Shown here: positions 13,243 to 21,248 of the stretch, piece after piece | Numbering within the stretch: position 1 is the stretch's first letter | Layout of the letters: each line of letters opens with the position of its first letter | NCBI GenBank assembly: GCA_026990045.1 | Contig: JALSIK010000140.1 | Location: 1-23,581 of the forward strand | Source of the DNA: Chromatiales bacterium | GTDB lineage: Bacteria; Pseudomonadota; Gammaproteobacteria; CAMYNG01 | Direction of reading: 5' to 3' | DNA: 23,581 bases | Notes under the pieces: model-generated | Told to the model about the DNA's origin: nothing | What the model saw: the letters and a program-made list of their open reading frames with translations, nothing else | The model's database searches: none | Made by a program: the position numbers and the translations under genes

Positions 13243-16200
13243 ATGCCAGGGATCCCTTCCTTATTGCGCCCCTGTTTCTGGTTCCGCTGCACCGGTCTTT
13301 CGCTGACCGTCCTGTTCTGCCTCATCGGCCTGGCCGGCGCGGGTTCTCTCCGGGCGGCGGCCCCCGCCTTCGATCCCGATGTCGCCCTGTGGCGGGCGGT
13401 CCTGGCGGACGACCTCGCGGCTGCCGAGGCGGCGCTGGCTGAGGGGGCCTACGTCGACGCGCCCTATCGAGGCCCTGCCGGAGACGAGGCCGCCGCCGGG
13501 CCAGGCAAGGGCCCGGCATGGCCATCCGTAGAGGTCTACGGCGGGGCCACTCCCTTGACCATCGCCGTGGGGAGGGGTGCCGACGACATGGCCCGCTTCC
13601 TGCTCGCCGCCGGGGCCAATCCTGATGCGCGCAGCGTTCTGGGCCGGCTGTCGCCGCTGGTCGCAGCGGCCGGCACCGGGGACAAGGCACTGTTCGACGA
13701 GCTGCGGCGTCGCGGCGCCACGGTGCACCAGAGTTTCCAGCTGCGCCAGGACGACGGGGCCATGCGTTTCGACTTGTTGCGCCCGGCGGTCTGGGGCGGG
13801 AACGTGGAGATCATCGAGGCGCTACGAGGCGCGGGCGTGCCCTGGCCGGAGGATCCCGCTTATGCCGACGAACTGCTCGGCCTGGCCGTGGCCGGAACGG
13901 GCGAGGGGCGGTTCACCGGGCCGGCGATGTTCGCCTACCTGCGCCGGCACCAGGTCGGAGGGCGGGTGCTCTCTCCGGAGCAGCTCCAGCACCTGCTGGA
14001 GGTGGCGCTGAGGCAGGGATCGGACGACATGCTGGACCACGTGGTGGCGCTGGCGGCCAAGCGCGACGAGGCCCTGCTGGTCGAGGCCCTGCGTTTCGGC
14101 CGCACCCGGCTCGTGCTGCAACTGCTGGACGGGGGCCAGGCCAGGCTCGATGGTGAAGTCGTGGACCGGGCGCTGGGACGCCACGACATCCTGCCGCCCG
14201 GGTTGATGCTCGCGCTTCTCGAGCGGGGGCATCGGCAGGTGCTTTCCCCTTACGTGGCGGCCAGTGCCGGCCAGGCCATCCGCCAGAAGCGGCGCGACAT
14301 CTTCCACGCCCTGGTGGCTGCCGGCTACGACGGCCACCCGCCGGCGCAGGTGGCAGGCAGATGGCTGGACGCGGCCATCGCCAGCCGCCAGCCCGATCTC
14401 GCCGCCGAGTTGCTGTCCATGCCGGGTATCGACCTCAACACGGCCAATGTCACCTTCGGCGAAGAACCGCCCCTGGCGCGCGCCCTGATGGAAGGGGACA
14501 CGGTCCTGGTCCCGGCGCTGCTCGGGCATGGCGCCCGCGGGGACCTGGTGGACCGGTATTTCGCGGTGCGCCGCCAGGTCCCATCGACCATGCACCTGCT
14601 GTGCATGAGAAAGCTCCCGGCCGCCTGGGTGAAACCGCTGGTGGCCACGGGCGCGCGGCTGGACGTGCGCGACCGCGCGGGCCGCCTGCCCGTGCACTGC
14701 GCCGCCGCCACCGGTCAGCTGGCGCTGTTACGGGCCCTGGTGGACGCCGGCGCCGGCCTGGACGAGGTGATCGAAGGCCGCTCCGGTTCGTGGACGTGGC
14801 AGTCCCGCGACGACCACGGAAAGACGCCCCTGATGCTGGCCATCGAGAACGCGCACGATGACGTCGTCGCCTGGCTGCTTCGGCGCGGCGCACGGATGCG
14901 CGTGGGCAAGGTCACCGCCCTCGGCGCGGCGATCGTGGCCGGGAACGTCGATGCCATCGGGCGCGTGCTGGGCAAGGGTGAAGATCCCGGAGCCGGGCAT
15001 GCCTCGGTCACCACCCGCGAACCCGTCCCGGCACTGCGTCTCGCCGTCCAGGCCAACCAGCCGGCGGCGCTCTCCGCGCTGCTTGCCCAGGGGGTACGGG
15101 CTGCCGAGCCCGCCGCCCTGGTATGCGACATTCTCCAGTCCCCTGGCCTGCGCCCCAGGGAGCGCGCCGGGATGCTCGACGTCGCGCTGGCGCACGGGCT
15201 TCCGCTCCCGCCGGCCTGCGATGACCAGCCGGTGATGGTTTTTGCCGACAGCATGGAACTGGCCCGTCTCATGCTCGCCCGCGGCGCGCACGTCGATGCG
15301 CGCGTGCGGCAGGGTCCCCGGGGCGGGGCGACGTCCCTGATGCTGGCCGTCGCTGCCGAGGACATCCGCCGCGCGCGCGTGTTGATCGGCGCCGGCGCCG
15401 ATGTGAACGCGACTTTTTCCGGCGACGGGACCGACCTGTATCTGGCCGACCTCAACCACTCGGCCATCGCCGCCACACCCCTGCAGCTGGCCGCCGAGCG
15501 CGACCGGCTCGACCTGGTGCAATTGTTGCTGGCCGCCGGTGCGGCGGCGGACCGCCGCGGTCCGGGTGGTTACACTGCCTTGATGGTCGCCGCCGCCCGG
15601 GGACATCCCGGGATTGCGCGGTTGCTCCTGGCGGCCGGGGCCGACCCTGAGGCGCGCAGCGACGGCGGGGGCACCGCGGCGTCCATGGCCGCCGCCGCGG
15701 GGCACGAGGCCGTCCTGGCGGTGCTCCTCGAGCACGGGAGTCCGGGGGCCTTGACTGCCAGCCTCGTCCGGGCCGCCCAAAACGGTGAGGCTGATACCGT
15801 CTCGTCCCTCCTCGCCCATCCCCGGATGCCCGCCGAGGCGTTGTCTCCCGCACTGCTGGCCGCGGTGGAAGCCGGCCTGAGCAGGGTGGTCAATCGCACC
15901 CTGCCGGTGTCCAAGCGCCGGGCGGCGGCACGCCAACGGACTCTCGCCGCGTTGCTGGCGGCGGGGGCCGATCCCGATACGCCCGGGCTCGAGGCCACGC
16001 CGCTGCTGATGCTCGCGCGCTCGCGTTTCCCGCCGGACCTGCAAGTCCGCCTGGCCAGGCAGCTGGTCGCTGCGGGCGCTGATCCCGATGCCCGTGCCGG
16101 CCGCGGTGGCATGACGCCCCTGATGCTGGCCGCGGCCCGGGGCCGCTGCCGGCTCGTGCGGACCCTCCTGGACCTGGGGGCCACACCGGACCTGCGCGGT

Positions 16201-16590
16201 CCCGGTGAGCGCACGGCCCTGCTGGAAGCCGCCTCCAGCCGTTGGGCGGGTCCCGCCTGTCTGGCGGCGCTGCTGAAGGCGGGTGCCGATCCCAACGCCA
16301 CCGATGCCGATGGTGACACTGCCCTGGCCCGGTTGAGTCGGCGCGGATCCCGTGACCCCCACAGTGCAGCGCTGGTCACCCTGCTGGCGGACGCCGGTGC
16401 CCGGGTCGATAAGCGGAACAAGTACGGGTACACACCGCTGGCCCTGGCACTGAAGGCGGACGCCAGGGCATTGGCCGAAGCGCTGCTGGTCCATGGTGGC
16501 GGTGCCTGCGTGACGGTGCGGGGCCGGCGGCTGCCGGCATTCACGAACGACGAGGGCTTGCGCACCCGGCTGGAGGCCGCATGTCCATGA
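13243..16590 (+). CDS. Large exported ankyrin-repeat protein (1115 aa)
   Basis: The N-terminus has a signal peptide: basic residues, then a hydrophobic core (LSLTVLFCLIGLAGAG) and an Ala-rich cleavage region near residue 37. The rest is ankyrin repeats from about residue 100 to 1090, at least a dozen, some degenerate. Good examples are TPLMLAIENAHDDVVAWLL, YTALMVAAARGHPGIARLL followed by AAGADPEARS, MTPLMLAAARGRCRLVRTLL, and a last one starting YGYTPLALAL. The middle (about 160-440) is more divergent. I see no catalytic domain. The protein is probably a periplasmic or surface binding scaffold. The ATG at 13243 is the first start after an in-frame stop, but its Shine-Dalgarno is poor. The next ankyrin gene overlaps its stop, so the two are co-expressed and may work together. 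Codons ending in T/A (TTG, GGT, CGT) look commoner here than in regions 1-2, an eye impression only. Confidence 0.88.
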   Translation: MPGIPSLLRPCFWFRCTGLSLTVLFCLIGLAGAGSLRAAAPAFDPDVALWRAVLADDLAAAEAALAEGAYVDAPYRGPAGDEAAAGPGKGPAWPSVEVYGGATPLTIAVGRGADDMARFLLAAGANPDARSVLGRLSPLVAAAGTGDKALFDELRRRGATVHQSFQLRQDDGAMRFDLLRPAVWGGNVEIIEALRGAGVPWPEDPAYADELLGLAVAGTGEGRFTGPAMFAYLRRHQVGGRVLSPEQLQHLLEVALRQGSDDMLDHVVALAAKRDEALLVEALRFGRTRLVLQLLDGGQARLDGEVVDRALGRHDILPPGLMLALLERGHRQVLSPYVAASAGQAIRQKRRDIFHALVAAGYDGHPPAQVAGRWLDAAIASRQPDLAAELLSMPGIDLNTANVTFGEEPPLARALMEGDTVLVPALLGHGARGDLVDRYFAVRRQVPSTMHLLCMRKLPAAWVKPLVATGARLDVRDRAGRLPVHCAAATGQLALLRALVDAGAGLDEVIEGRSGSWTWQSRDDHGKTPLMLAIENAHDDVVAWLLRRGARMRVGKVTALGAAIVAGNVDAIGRVLGKGEDPGAGHASVTTREPVPALRLAVQANQPAALSALLAQGVRAAEPAALVCDILQSPGLRPRERAGMLDVALAHGLPLPPACDDQPVMVFADSMELARLMLARGAHVDARVRQGPRGGATSLMLAVAAEDIRRARVLIGAGADVNATFSGDGTDLYLADLNHSAIAATPLQLAAERDRLDLVQLLLAAGAAADRRGPGGYTALMVAAARGHPGIARLLLAAGADPEARSDGGGTAASMAAAAGHEAVLAVLLEHGSPGALTASLVRAAQNGEADTVSSLLAHPRMPAEALSPALLAAVEAGLSRVVNRTLPVSKRRAAARQRTLAALLAAGADPDTPGLEATPLLMLARSRFPPDLQVRLARQLVAAGADPDARAGRGGMTPLMLAAARGRCRLVRTLLDLGATPDLRGPGERTALLEAASSRWAGPACLAALLKAGADPNATDADGDTALARLSRRGSRDPHSAALVTLLADAGARVDKRNKYGYTPLALALKADARALAEALLVHGGGACVTVRGRRLPAFTNDEGLRTRLEAACP

Positions 16591-19145
16591 AAGGTAAGCA
16601 CCGTGCTCTGGCGGCCCCGGGTGCCGGCCTGGTCCTCGCGGTCGCCGTCATGTCCTGGCTGTTGTGGCCACGCATGCCGGCCGATTTCGATGCCGACGCC
16701 TGGTTCGATGCCATCGCCCGGGGCGACACCGCCTACGTCGAGGCCGAACTCGCCCGCGGGGTGTTGCCGGAGGTGCGGCGGGCGGACGGCTGGTCCTCGC
16801 TGCGGGTGGCCGCCAGCGCGGGACATCACGGCATCGTGCGCGCCCTGCTGGAGGACGGGGCGGAACCGACACCGGCACAGGACGAGCCCGGTCCGCCCTT
16901 GTTGCACCTGGCCGCCCTTCGCGGTGACCCCGTGTTGGCCGGCCAGCTCCTCGCGGCCGGCGCCGACCCCGTCGCCCGTGATGCCCGCGGGCGTGATGCC
17001 TTCGACCTGGCCGCCGCGCGCGGGGACATCGTGATGATGGCCGAGCTGGTCGCTGCCCGCCCGGGGTTCGCCGGCCGGGCACGGGACTGGTGGAACGGGC
17101 GCAGTGCGAACGCGCCGAAAACGGCGGTGCGCGCGTGGCACTACCTCCTCGGCCGGCTGGCCGAGACCGGGCGTCCGCGGGATGAGGCCCTGGCGCGGGC
17201 CGATGCCTCGTACCGCAAGGCCGGCCGCCTGGTGGCGGCGACCTACCGCCGCTTGCAGTTGTATGCCGATGCCCGTTCGCCCCTGTACGATCCGGCCGCT
17301 GCCCAGGCCTTGGCCAACGAGTTCCGCGGCCGGGGTGATCCTGAACGGCGCTGGCTCCGCCGCCACGCCGAGGCCGGTGACTCGCTGGCGCGATTTCTCC
17401 TGGGTTTGCAGAGCCGCGTGCCGCGCGGGGATGATTTGCGGCGCCAACGCCGCGGGATCGGGACGGTCATCGCCCTGGCCGGGCAGGGCATGGTGCTGGC
17501 GCAGTTCGAGCTCGCCGCGCACACCGACCGGTACTATCCCGATGCCACCGGAAAACAGCGGGACGAGCTGCGGCGCAAGTGGCTCGACGCCGCCGCCGAT
17601 CAGGGGCATCCGCTGGCGCTGCGTGCCCGGGGATGGGCCCATGCGCGGGCGGGCCGGACCGACGCGGCGTTGTCCGGACTCCGGCGGGCGGCCGACCGTG
17701 GCCTGCGCCGGCTGTACGCCGAGGTGGCCACGGCCCTGGAGCATGGTCGCCGTGGGCTGCCCGAGGATCCTTCCCGGGCCCTGGAATGGTACGGGCTGGC
17801 GGTTGAAGCCGGCGACAGGGCGGCCATGGATCATCTCGCCGAGGCCTACGAACTGGGCAAGCTGGGTTTGACGCCGGACCTGCGCGAGGCCGCGCGCTAT
17901 CGCGCGCGGGCCGGTGACGGCCGCTCCTCGGCCGCGGATCGCAGGTTCTGGCGGCGGGTCCTCGCCAGCGCCATCGGTACGCGGGACGAGGAATTGCTGG
18001 CGTTGTCCCTGGCGCGACTCGGTCCCGGCGACGCGGCCGTGCGGGAGGCGTGGTTGCTGGCCGCGCGGGTCGGGGCCAAACCGTTGCTCGATTCCTTCAT
18101 CGCGGCGGGGCTGGACATCGATACCCTCCACCTGGGGCGCACGGCCTTGATCGGCGCCGCGGCGGCCGGCCGGGCGGACACCCTCCGGTGGCTCCTGGCC
18201 CGGGGCGCCGATCCCAACCTTGCCGGTGCGCAGGACTCGCCGCTCACGGCCGCCGCCGCCGCCGGTCACTGTGACCTCATCGGACCGCTGCTGGATCAGG
18301 GTGCTGCCATCGACGCCCGCGTCGCCGGGCGCTCCGCGCTGCTGGCCGCCGTGGCGCGAGGCCGGCAGGCCTGTGCCGAATCGCTGCTGGCACGGGGTGC
18401 CAACCCCCGGCTCACCGACCGCCGGGGCCGCGATATCCTGGCCCTGGCCCGTGCGCGGGGTGACCATGGGCTGGCGATGTGGCTCCTCGAGCAACCGGGG
18501 CTCCATCTCTCTCCCGCTGCCCGCGAGGCGGCGCGGCAGCGCCTCGTGCAAGAGCAACGCGCCGCCGAGCGCCTGGCACGTTGGCGCCGCGGCCAATTGC
18601 TCGTGCGCCTGGATGCCTCGGGCCGGCCGCTGAAGCAGCAGGCTGGTGCTTACGCCGATCGACCCTGGGCATGCGTGCGCGACGAGATGAGCGGGCTGAC
18701 CTGGGCCATCAAGGATGACAGCGACGGGCCGAACGACAAGGACCTGCGTTTCCAGTATTCGCGGGACGCCGATGGCCATTGCGGGCGCGTGGCCTGCAGC
18801 GTCGAGGCCTACATCGCCTGGTTGCGCCGTCACCGTGTTTGCGGGTCGGCGGAGTGGCGCGTGCCGACGCAGCGTGAGCTGGCCACGCTGGGCCATGCGC
18901 AGCTCGCGGGCGGCTTTCCTTACTGGCCGGGTTTTGCCGTGTGGACGCAGGACCGGGGAAAACTGGCCATCACCTGGGCCTCCGGTCTGCTGGGCAAACA
19001 CACCGTGGCCATCGGTATCCCGACGGCGGCCCAGGTGCTGCCGGTGCACGGACGGCTGCAGCCGGTGCCCGATGCCCCGCACGTGAGGTTCACCACCATC
19101 ACCATTGAAGGCGGTGGCGTGACCCTGCAACCGCCGGGACCGTAG
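16581..19145 (+). CDS. Exported ankyrin-SEL1-ankyrin-DUF1566 protein (854 aa)
   Basis: An N-terminal signal anchor (about residues 10-30; GAGLVLAVAVMSWLLW) precedes an ankyrin block (about 37-155). Helical SEL1/TPR-like repeats follow (about 333-432; AADQGHPLALRARGWAHA and AVEAGDRAAMDHLAEAYELG), then a second ankyrin block (about 503-640) and a charged helix (about 645-680). The C-terminal domain (about 695-835) looks like DUF1566/Lcl: CVRDEMSGLTWAIK from Cys698, a CGRVAC pair, YIAWLRRHRVCG and WRVPTQREL at Trp759. Its cysteines suggest disulfides and an extracytoplasmic location. ATG 16581 overlaps the previous stop by ten bases, with GGAGG four bases upstream. ATG 16587 (ATGA overlap, ten-base spacing) is an equally good start. 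The function is unknown. The parts are all binding modules, so an envelope scaffold or adhesin-like role is plausible but unproven. Confidence 0.88.
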   Translation: MSMKGKHRALAAPGAGLVLAVAVMSWLLWPRMPADFDADAWFDAIARGDTAYVEAELARGVLPEVRRADGWSSLRVAASAGHHGIVRALLEDGAEPTPAQDEPGPPLLHLAALRGDPVLAGQLLAAGADPVARDARGRDAFDLAAARGDIVMMAELVAARPGFAGRARDWWNGRSANAPKTAVRAWHYLLGRLAETGRPRDEALARADASYRKAGRLVAATYRRLQLYADARSPLYDPAAAQALANEFRGRGDPERRWLRRHAEAGDSLARFLLGLQSRVPRGDDLRRQRRGIGTVIALAGQGMVLAQFELAAHTDRYYPDATGKQRDELRRKWLDAAADQGHPLALRARGWAHARAGRTDAALSGLRRAADRGLRRLYAEVATALEHGRRGLPEDPSRALEWYGLAVEAGDRAAMDHLAEAYELGKLGLTPDLREAARYRARAGDGRSSAADRRFWRRVLASAIGTRDEELLALSLARLGPGDAAVREAWLLAARVGAKPLLDSFIAAGLDIDTLHLGRTALIGAAAAGRADTLRWLLARGADPNLAGAQDSPLTAAAAAGHCDLIGPLLDQGAAIDARVAGRSALLAAVARGRQACAESLLARGANPRLTDRRGRDILALARARGDHGLAMWLLEQPGLHLSPAAREAARQRLVQEQRAAERLARWRRGQLLVRLDASGRPLKQQAGAYADRPWACVRDEMSGLTWAIKDDSDGPNDKDLRFQYSRDADGHCGRVACSVEAYIAWLRRHRVCGSAEWRVPTQRELATLGHAQLAGGFPYWPGFAVWTQDRGKLAITWASGLLGKHTVAIGIPTAAQVLPVHGRLQPVPDAPHVRFTTITIEGGGVTLQPPGP

Positions 19146-19246
19146 GCCGGGAGGTCACCCCGTCCGTCGGGACTGCTCCCGCTGCCTGTCACCATGTCAC
19201 CGGAGGGCGGTTTCTCGCCGGCGCCACACGTGCCTGTCGGCCTGGG

Positions 19247-19912
19247 TTACCCCTTTCGCTGGTAGTCGATGTGCTCCGGCGCCACGGCGCCGCCGGAGAT
19301 GATGAAGGTCATGGCCTCGTCGAAGGTCCAGTCGGTGGAGACCAGCCGTTCCACCGGCACGATCTCGAGATAGCCCGAGGTGGGGTTGGGCGTGGTGGGG
19401 ACGTACACCGCGGCCAGCTCCTGGCCGGTGGTGCGATCGCGCAGGATGCGGGTGACGAAACCCACGGTCTTGAGCTCGGGCGAGGGAAAGTCGATGAGCA
19501 CCACGCGCTGGACGCCGTCGGGCTTCTGCTGCAGGGCGCCGATGAGCTTCTTCACGCCCCCGTAGATGGTCTGGACCATGGGGATGGTGTGCAGCAGCCG
19601 CTCCACCAGCCCCAGCACGCGCCGGCCCACCACGCGGCTGGTGGCCCAGCCCAGGAGGTAGAGGGCCACCAGGGTCACCAGCACCGCGAGGACGGTCTGG
19701 AACCACGGCGCCACCATCCACTGTGCCAGGCCGGGATAGTTGGCCTCCAGCGCGCGGGCCAGCGCCCGCACCCACGGCATGCCCAGGCGCGAGAGCTGGC
19801 GGAAGATGAACTCGAACACGATCCAGGTGACCCACAGGGGGACCAGGGTCAGCACGCCGGCCAGCAGGTAGCGCTGGGCACGGCGGGCGAAGGACGGGCG
19901 GGTGGCGGTCAT
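19247..19912 (-). CDS. DUF502 membrane protein
   Basis: A 221-residue integral membrane protein with helices at about residues 14-36 (YLLAGVLTLVPLWVTWIVF) and 66-88 (FQTVLAVLVTLVALYLLGWA). A soluble region carries the DUF502 landmarks TIYGGVKKLIGAL, FPSPELKTVGFVT, VYVPTTPNPTSGYL and the ending FDEAMTFIISGGAVAP. The function is unknown. The gene is full length, ending YQRKG with TAA at 19247. It is the last gene of a minus-strand operon, 49 bases after the hydrolase-thioredoxin gene. Its 3' 78 bases are repeated at 12967-13044. If the ankyrin segment inserted here, the present C-terminal codons may have been brought in by the insert. Confidence 0.9.
   Translation of the reverse strand: MTATRPSFARRAQRYLLAGVLTLVPLWVTWIVFEFIFRQLSRLGMPWVRALARALEANYPGLAQWMVAPWFQTVLAVLVTLVALYLLGWATSRVVGRRVLGLVERLLHTIPMVQTIYGGVKKLIGALQQKPDGVQRVVLIDFPSPELKTVGFVTRILRDRTTGQELAAVYVPTTPNPTSGYLEIVPVERLVSTDWTFDEAMTFIISGGAVAPEHIDYQRKG
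19257..19334 (-). repeat. Direct repeat of the DUF502 3' end, copy 2 (within the intact gene)
   Basis: Partner of 12967-13044 in the same orientation. It covers the codons from the Trp-Asp before TFDEAM to the Arg near the stop. The 38-base core 19262-19299 is identical in both copies. Confidence 0.9.
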
Positions 19913-19961
19913 CTCGGGCCTCCGGTACGGGCCTCCATTGTGTCACGGGAGCCGCGGCGGG

Positions 19962-21242
19962 TCATTCCGCCAGCAGGGCCTCGATGGCGGCCACCACGTC
20001 CTCGCGCTCCCAGTCGATGGCCCCGAACAGGCCGTAGCGCAGCCGGCCCTGCTTGTCCACCACGTAACTGGTGGGGAAGGCGAAGACCTTCCACCGGCGC
20101 AGCGCCTGGCCGTCGCGGTCCATGAGGATGGTGAAGTCCACCTGGACCTTGTGGTCGAGGAACCGGCGGATGGTGTTCCCGTCCTCGGCCATGTTCACCG
20201 CCAGGATGGTGAAGGGCCGCTCCGCCAGGCGCCGGCGCAGCCGTTCCATGGACGGCATCTCGTGCACGCAGGGCGGGCACCACGAGGCCCAGAAGTTGAC
20301 CAGCACCACCCGGCCCTTGAACGAGGCCAGGTCCACCTCGCCGCCGCCCAGGCGCGGCAGGCGCAGCGCCGGCGGCGCGGCCGCCGCGAGGCTGCGCAGG
20401 CGGGCCGCCTTCTTGAGGCGCCCGCTGCGGCCGGTCCCCGCCAGGGGGGCGGCGGCATGGGGGCCGGGATGGGTGGCCAGCAGCCGTGCCGCGTGGAGCA
20501 GCACGCGGGGCAGTCCCGCGGCGGTGGCGGTCTCCATGGCGGTGGCGTCGGGCCGGAAGTGGAAGCGGTCGCGCACCTCGGGCAGGCGGCGCACGTACAC
20601 CGGGGCCCCGCCGCGGCCCAGGGTCCTGGCCAGGGTGTCCAGGCGCCAGCGCCAGGGCGAGCGGGCCGGCTGCAGCACGAACACCGGCAGCGAGGTGGCC
20701 CCGGCGATGGGCAGGTACCGGGCCTCGCGGCCGGGTTCCGGCGTCTCCACGTAGAGGTTGGGATGGAGCAGGATGGCCCCGGCCAGGGCGGCCTGGCCGG
20801 GGTGGGCCGCCTGCCACGCCCGGGCCCCGCGCAGGGCCACGATGGCGCCGCGGCCCGAGGCCACCAGGTACAGCCTGCGCCCGGGCCGCCGGCGGATGAC
20901 GGCCTCGATGAGCCGGGCCACCTGCTGCGGCGGAACGGCGTCCAGGCTGCTGGCCTGGACGGGCAGGAAGTTGGCCGCCAGCAGGTCCGCCAGCCAGACC
21001 TCCAGGCCGGCGGCGGCGATGCCCCCGGCCAGCCGGCGCAGGGGATCGGGCAGGCCGTGCTCCGACGGCAGCCAGACGAGGATCTCGCCCTCCCCGCTGG
21101 CCGGGTGTACCTCCACCGGGATCTCTTGGCCTTCGCCCAGGACGAGGGTGCGCGGGGTGCCGGCGGCGTGCGAGGCGAGGGCTGCCAGGCCGAGAAGCAC
21201 CAGGCAGGACAGCTGCAGGACGGCCGGCACGGCGGGGTTCAT
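19962..21242 (-). CDS. Periplasmic alpha/beta-hydrolase-like + TlpA-type thioredoxin fusion
   Basis: A 426-residue protein. A signal peptide (about residues 1-27, ending ASHAAG) leads into a 250-residue alpha/beta-hydrolase-like domain resembling the DUF3530 or dienelactone-hydrolase type (YLVASGRGAIVAL as the presumed nucleophile elbow). A TlpA/ResA-like thioredoxin domain follows (about 285-426), with LVNFWASWCPPC (Cys322 and Cys325), VNMAED, and the cis-Pro segment FAFPTSYVVD. The thioredoxin half should act as a periplasmic thiol-disulfide reductase. In the hydrolase half the elbow reads A-S-G-R-G, so the canonical nucleophile position appears to be Gly and catalysis is doubtful. It starts six bases after the GGDEF gene's stop and precedes DUF502, forming one operon. 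No frameshift is seen at the join, so the fusion looks genuine. Confidence 0.85.
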   Translation of the reverse strand: MNPAVPAVLQLSCLVLLGLAALASHAAGTPRTLVLGEGQEIPVEVHPASGEGEILVWLPSEHGLPDPLRRLAGGIAAAGLEVWLADLLAANFLPVQASSLDAVPPQQVARLIEAVIRRRPGRRLYLVASGRGAIVALRGARAWQAAHPGQAALAGAILLHPNLYVETPEPGREARYLPIAGATSLPVFVLQPARSPWRWRLDTLARTLGRGGAPVYVRRLPEVRDRFHFRPDATAMETATAAGLPRVLLHAARLLATHPGPHAAAPLAGTGRSGRLKKAARLRSLAAAAPPALRLPRLGGGEVDLASFKGRVVLVNFWASWCPPCVHEMPSMERLRRRLAERPFTILAVNMAEDGNTIRRFLDHKVQVDFTILMDRDGQALRRWKVFAFPTSYVVDKQGRLRYGLFGAIDWEREDVVAAIEALLAE

Positions 21243-21248
21243 GATCGG

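Larger units (their letters stand above)
12957..13244 (-). pseudogene. Orphan DUF502 C-terminal fragment (short open frame, probably a remnant)
   Basis: A 95-codon minus-strand frame. Its last 24 residues (DEAMAFIFSGGAVAPEHIDY then ERRG) match the C-terminus of the DUF502 protein at 19247-19912 (DEAMTFIISGGAVAPEHIDY then QRKG). At DNA level 72 of 78 bases agree between 12967-13044 and 19257-19334. All six differences in that block change the amino acid, which is not what selection on a protein would leave. The first 70 codons show no similarity to DUF502. They start with a signal-like stretch (LAALLPSLAFAG) whose ATG (13244) overlaps, on the opposite strand, the ATG of the ankyrin gene (CATG). 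A plus-strand promoter lies inside it. I favour a displaced gene end. A small secreted protein remains possible. Confidence 0.55.
12967..19334. mobile_element. Putative ankyrin cassette inserted in the 3' end of the DUF502 gene
   Basis: The segment starts and ends with direct repeats of the DUF502 3' end and contains only two overlapping plus-strand ankyrin genes. The intact DUF502 gene at the right end and an orphan 3' piece at the left end are the arrangement left when an element integrates into a gene end and restores it. Without the insert, DUF502 and the GGDEF-EAL gene would converge with a 19-base overlap of their 3' ends. No integrase, transposase or terminal inverted repeat is visible, so movement would have relied on something elsewhere, or the repeats arose by local duplication. 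This is inference from geometry. Confidence 0.4.

Noticed and set aside
12957..13325. Longer version of the minus-strand DUF502-tail frame starting at 13325
   Set aside because: The extra 27 residues (MRQNRTVSERPV onward) lie inside the ankyrin signal-peptide coding region and have no start context.
15570..19130. A very long open frame (over 1100 codons) on the minus strand opposite the ankyrin genes
   Set aside because: It is a mirror of strongly codon-biased GC-rich coding sequence. It has no recognisable domain or start context, while the plus strand encodes clear ankyrin, SEL1 and DUF1566 motifs.
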